A stretch of 17,719 bases of DNA. Source: Lentzea aerocolonigenes (GTDB taxonomy: Bacteria; Actinomycetota; Actinomycetes; Mycobacteriales; Pseudonocardiaceae). The notes under the pieces are model-generated. The model did not search any database. It was not told the DNA's origin and saw nothing but the letters and a program-made list of their open reading frames with translations. The translations under genes were made by a program, and so were the position numbers. Below are positions 16,275 through 17,719 of this stretch, in pieces. The DNA is taken from assembly GCF_000955955.1 (NCBI RefSeq), contig NZ_JYJG01000431.1, forward strand, positions 1 through 17,719, given 5' to 3'. The stretch's first letter is position 1. Every line of letters starts with the position of its first letter.

Positions 16275-17435
16275 ATGCAAGGCAAACCCCTGCACAAAGC
16301 CTTGGCCGTAGCGGCAATCGTCGTGGCGAGCGCGAGCCCTGCAACCGCCGCGCCGCCGACGTTCACCCACCCCGGCGTGATGGTCAGCAAGGCTCAGCTC
16401 GACGTCGTGCGCACCCGCGTCAACGCCGGAACCCAACCGCAGAAGCGCGCGTACGACGCGATGATGGGCTCCCGTTACGCATCCCTCTCCTACACCCCGC
16501 ATCCGCGCGCGGTTGTCGAGTGCGGTCCGGTGTCCAACCCGAACCTCGGCTGCACCGACGAACGTGAGGACGCGATCGCCGCGTACACCCACGCCCTCGC
16601 GTGGTACGTGACGCGAGATGTCAGGTACGCCACCAAGTCCATCCAGATCATGGACGCCTGGTCGGCCACGGTCCGCGACCACACCAACGACAACGCGCAC
16701 CTGCAAACAGCATGGTCCGCGTCGAGCTGGCCACGTGCCGCGGAGATCATCAAGCACGTCTACGGGAACTGGCCCAACTCCGGCCGGTTCGGCACGATGC
16801 TGCGCAACGTCTACTACAACGAGATCCAGGGCAGCGACCCGCGCACCGGCAACTGGGAGCTGAGCATCGCCGAGGCGATCGTTGGCATCGGCGTTTTCCT
16901 GGACGACAAGGCCATCTACGACCGCGGCATCTCGTTGTACCGCGCGAGGGTTCCGGCGTTCATCTACCTCACGTCCGACGGCGCGCTGCCGAAAACCGTG
17001 CCCAGCAACAACCTCAACACCCGCGAGAAGATCATCGGCTTCTGGCACAACCAGTCGACGTTCGTGAACGGCCTCACCCAGGAGACCTGCCGCGACTTCG
17101 TCCACACCGGATACGGCCTGTCGTCAATCTCGCACGTGGCGGAGACGTCCCGCATCCAGGGCGTCGACCTCTACCCGGAGGTCGGCACGCGACTCAAGGA
17201 AGCGCTGGGCTTCCAGACCACCTACGAGCTGACCGGGCCGCCGTCGTGGCTGTGCGGCGGGGCGGTCAAGCGCGGTCTGGGGCCGATCACCGAGGTCGGC
17301 TACAACGCGATGCACAACCGGCTCGGCAACCCGATGCCGAACACCGAGACGTGGACCACGCAGCGCCGTCCACTCGGAACGAACAACCTGTTCGTCTCGT
17401 GGGAGACGCTGACCCACGGAGACAACCCGGCCTAG
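16275..17435 (+). CDS. Secreted alginate lyase family polysaccharide lyase
   Basis: A 386-residue secreted protein. The signal peptide runs to about residue 26 (ASASPATA, then APP). The rest is an alpha/alpha barrel of the alginate-lyase family (PF05426 type). Typical motifs are DNAHLQTAWSASSWPRAAEI (H142), TGNWELSIAEAI (N193), and RDFVHTGYGL with candidate catalytic H277, followed by ISHVAETSRIQGVDLY. It would cleave a uronic-acid polysaccharide by beta-elimination; in a soil actinomycete the substrate may not be alginate. SD AAGGA (16262-16266) lies 8 nt before ATG 16275, so the open frame back to 15906 is not used. A 15-bp hairpin follows the stop. Divergent from the AraC-type regulator. 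Confidence 0.86.
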   Translation: MQGKPLHKALAVAAIVVASASPATAAPPTFTHPGVMVSKAQLDVVRTRVNAGTQPQKRAYDAMMGSRYASLSYTPHPRAVVECGPVSNPNLGCTDEREDAIAAYTHALAWYVTRDVRYATKSIQIMDAWSATVRDHTNDNAHLQTAWSASSWPRAAEIIKHVYGNWPNSGRFGTMLRNVYYNEIQGSDPRTGNWELSIAEAIVGIGVFLDDKAIYDRGISLYRARVPAFIYLTSDGALPKTVPSNNLNTREKIIGFWHNQSTFVNGLTQETCRDFVHTGYGLSSISHVAETSRIQGVDLYPEVGTRLKEALGFQTTYELTGPPSWLCGGAVKRGLGPITEVGYNAMHNRLGNPMPNTETWTTQRRPLGTNNLFVSWETLTHGDNPA

Positions 17436-17440
17436 AACAG

Positions 17441-17474
17441 CAAGATGGGCCCGTCAGCCGACGGGCCCATCTTG
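17441..17474. terminator. 15-bp perfect hairpin after the lyase gene
   Basis: CAAGATGGGCCCGTC (17441-17455) pairs perfectly with 17460-17474 across a 4-nt loop, starting 5 nt after the TAG stop. No U-run follows, as in other hairpins here. It is very likely the lyase transcription terminator. Confidence 0.8.
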
Positions 17475-17566
17475 GAACGAGTGGACCTTGCCGCCGCCTA
17501 CTCCAACCAGCGACCACTTGAGGTGACCACGGTCGGGGGTCCGGGGGCGGAGCCCGCCGGGCGGGG

Positions 17567-17587
17567 TCTGGGGGTTGCACCCCCAGA
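17567..17587. terminator. GC hairpin in the lyase/tRNA intergenic region
   Basis: TCTGGGGGT (17567-17575) pairs with ACCCCCAGA (17579-17587) around loop TGC. It follows a run of G/C-rich short repeats (17530-17566) of a kind common downstream of actinomycete genes. It could end minus-strand transcription from the tRNA. Confidence 0.4.
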
Positions 17588-17598
17588 AAACACCAGGA

Positions 17599-17634
17599 GC
17601 GAGGAGGTCCGCGCGTTCTGCGGACACACCTCGC
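17599..17634 (-). terminator. Two-part hairpin just downstream of tRNA-Val
   Basis: GCGAGG (17599-17604) pairs with CCTCGC (17629-17634), and GTCCGC (17607-17612) with GCGGAC (17620-17625), around a 7-nt loop and a small internal loop. It begins 12 nt past the tRNA 3' end in transcription order, so it may terminate or mark 3' processing of the tRNA. Confidence 0.4.
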
Positions 17635-17646
17635 CCCGAGTGGATA

Positions 17647-17718
<72 letters not shown>

Positions 17719-17719
17719 G

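Noticed and set aside
16152..17105. N-terminal extension of the AraC-type regulator
   Set aside because: It is antisense to the alginate lyase-type gene, and the DUF6597-like domain begins right after GTG 16151.

Overview
The window is high-GC, densely packed DNA from an actinomycete. The best guess is Pseudonocardiaceae (a Lentzea, Saccharothrix or Amycolatopsis relative). This rests on codon bias, several genes without Shine-Dalgarno (SD) sequences that look leaderless, GC-only hairpins without U-tails, a rifamycin-monooxygenase-type gene, and an EspG/PPE-like/DUF3558 cassette of the kind common in that family. No phage, transposase or CRISPR was seen. The genus call is inference.

Layout. 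(1) 27-1564: a MarR-type regulator diverges from an FMN azoreductase, with a perfect inverted repeat between them; a Nudix hydrolase follows. (2) 1627-3477: a secreted GH97 glycosidase behind a LacI-type operator. (3) 3478-6183: an MFS exporter diverges from a Rox-like FAD monooxygenase. The gap holds a 19-bp element resembling the rifamycin-associated element (RAE), which suggests paired drug export and inactivation. (4) 6302-9772: a TPR membrane protein, a small secreted protein and a fused SecDF, with a hairpin that could hide the secDF SD. (5) 9783-11495: a VOC protein and a lactate 2-monooxygenase-type flavoenzyme, separated by a 165-bp nested palindrome. (6) 11492-14556, minus strand: a four-gene type VII secretion substrate operon (PE/EspC-like protein, DUF3558 lipoprotein, PPE-like protein, EspG) with no ESX machinery in view. 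(7) 14704-17435: an alpha/alpha-toroid protein, an AraC-type regulator convergent with it, and a secreted alginate-lyase-family enzyme. (8) 17647-17718, minus strand: tRNA-Val(GAC).

No gene-free stretch exceeds 300 bases. The longest are 17436-17646 (hairpins) and 10155-10328 (palindrome). Three convergent gene pairs meet with no spacer: 3477/3478, 11492-11495 and 15507-15525.

The most unusual structure is the palindrome centred on 10227. Its two halves stay in register over 80 pairs, and eight of its fourteen non-Watson-Crick pairs become G-U wobbles only in a minus-strand RNA. This makes it a candidate undescribed structured antisense RNA or a decayed palindromic mobile element. The most interesting functional module is the RAE-like bidirectional rox/MFS pair.
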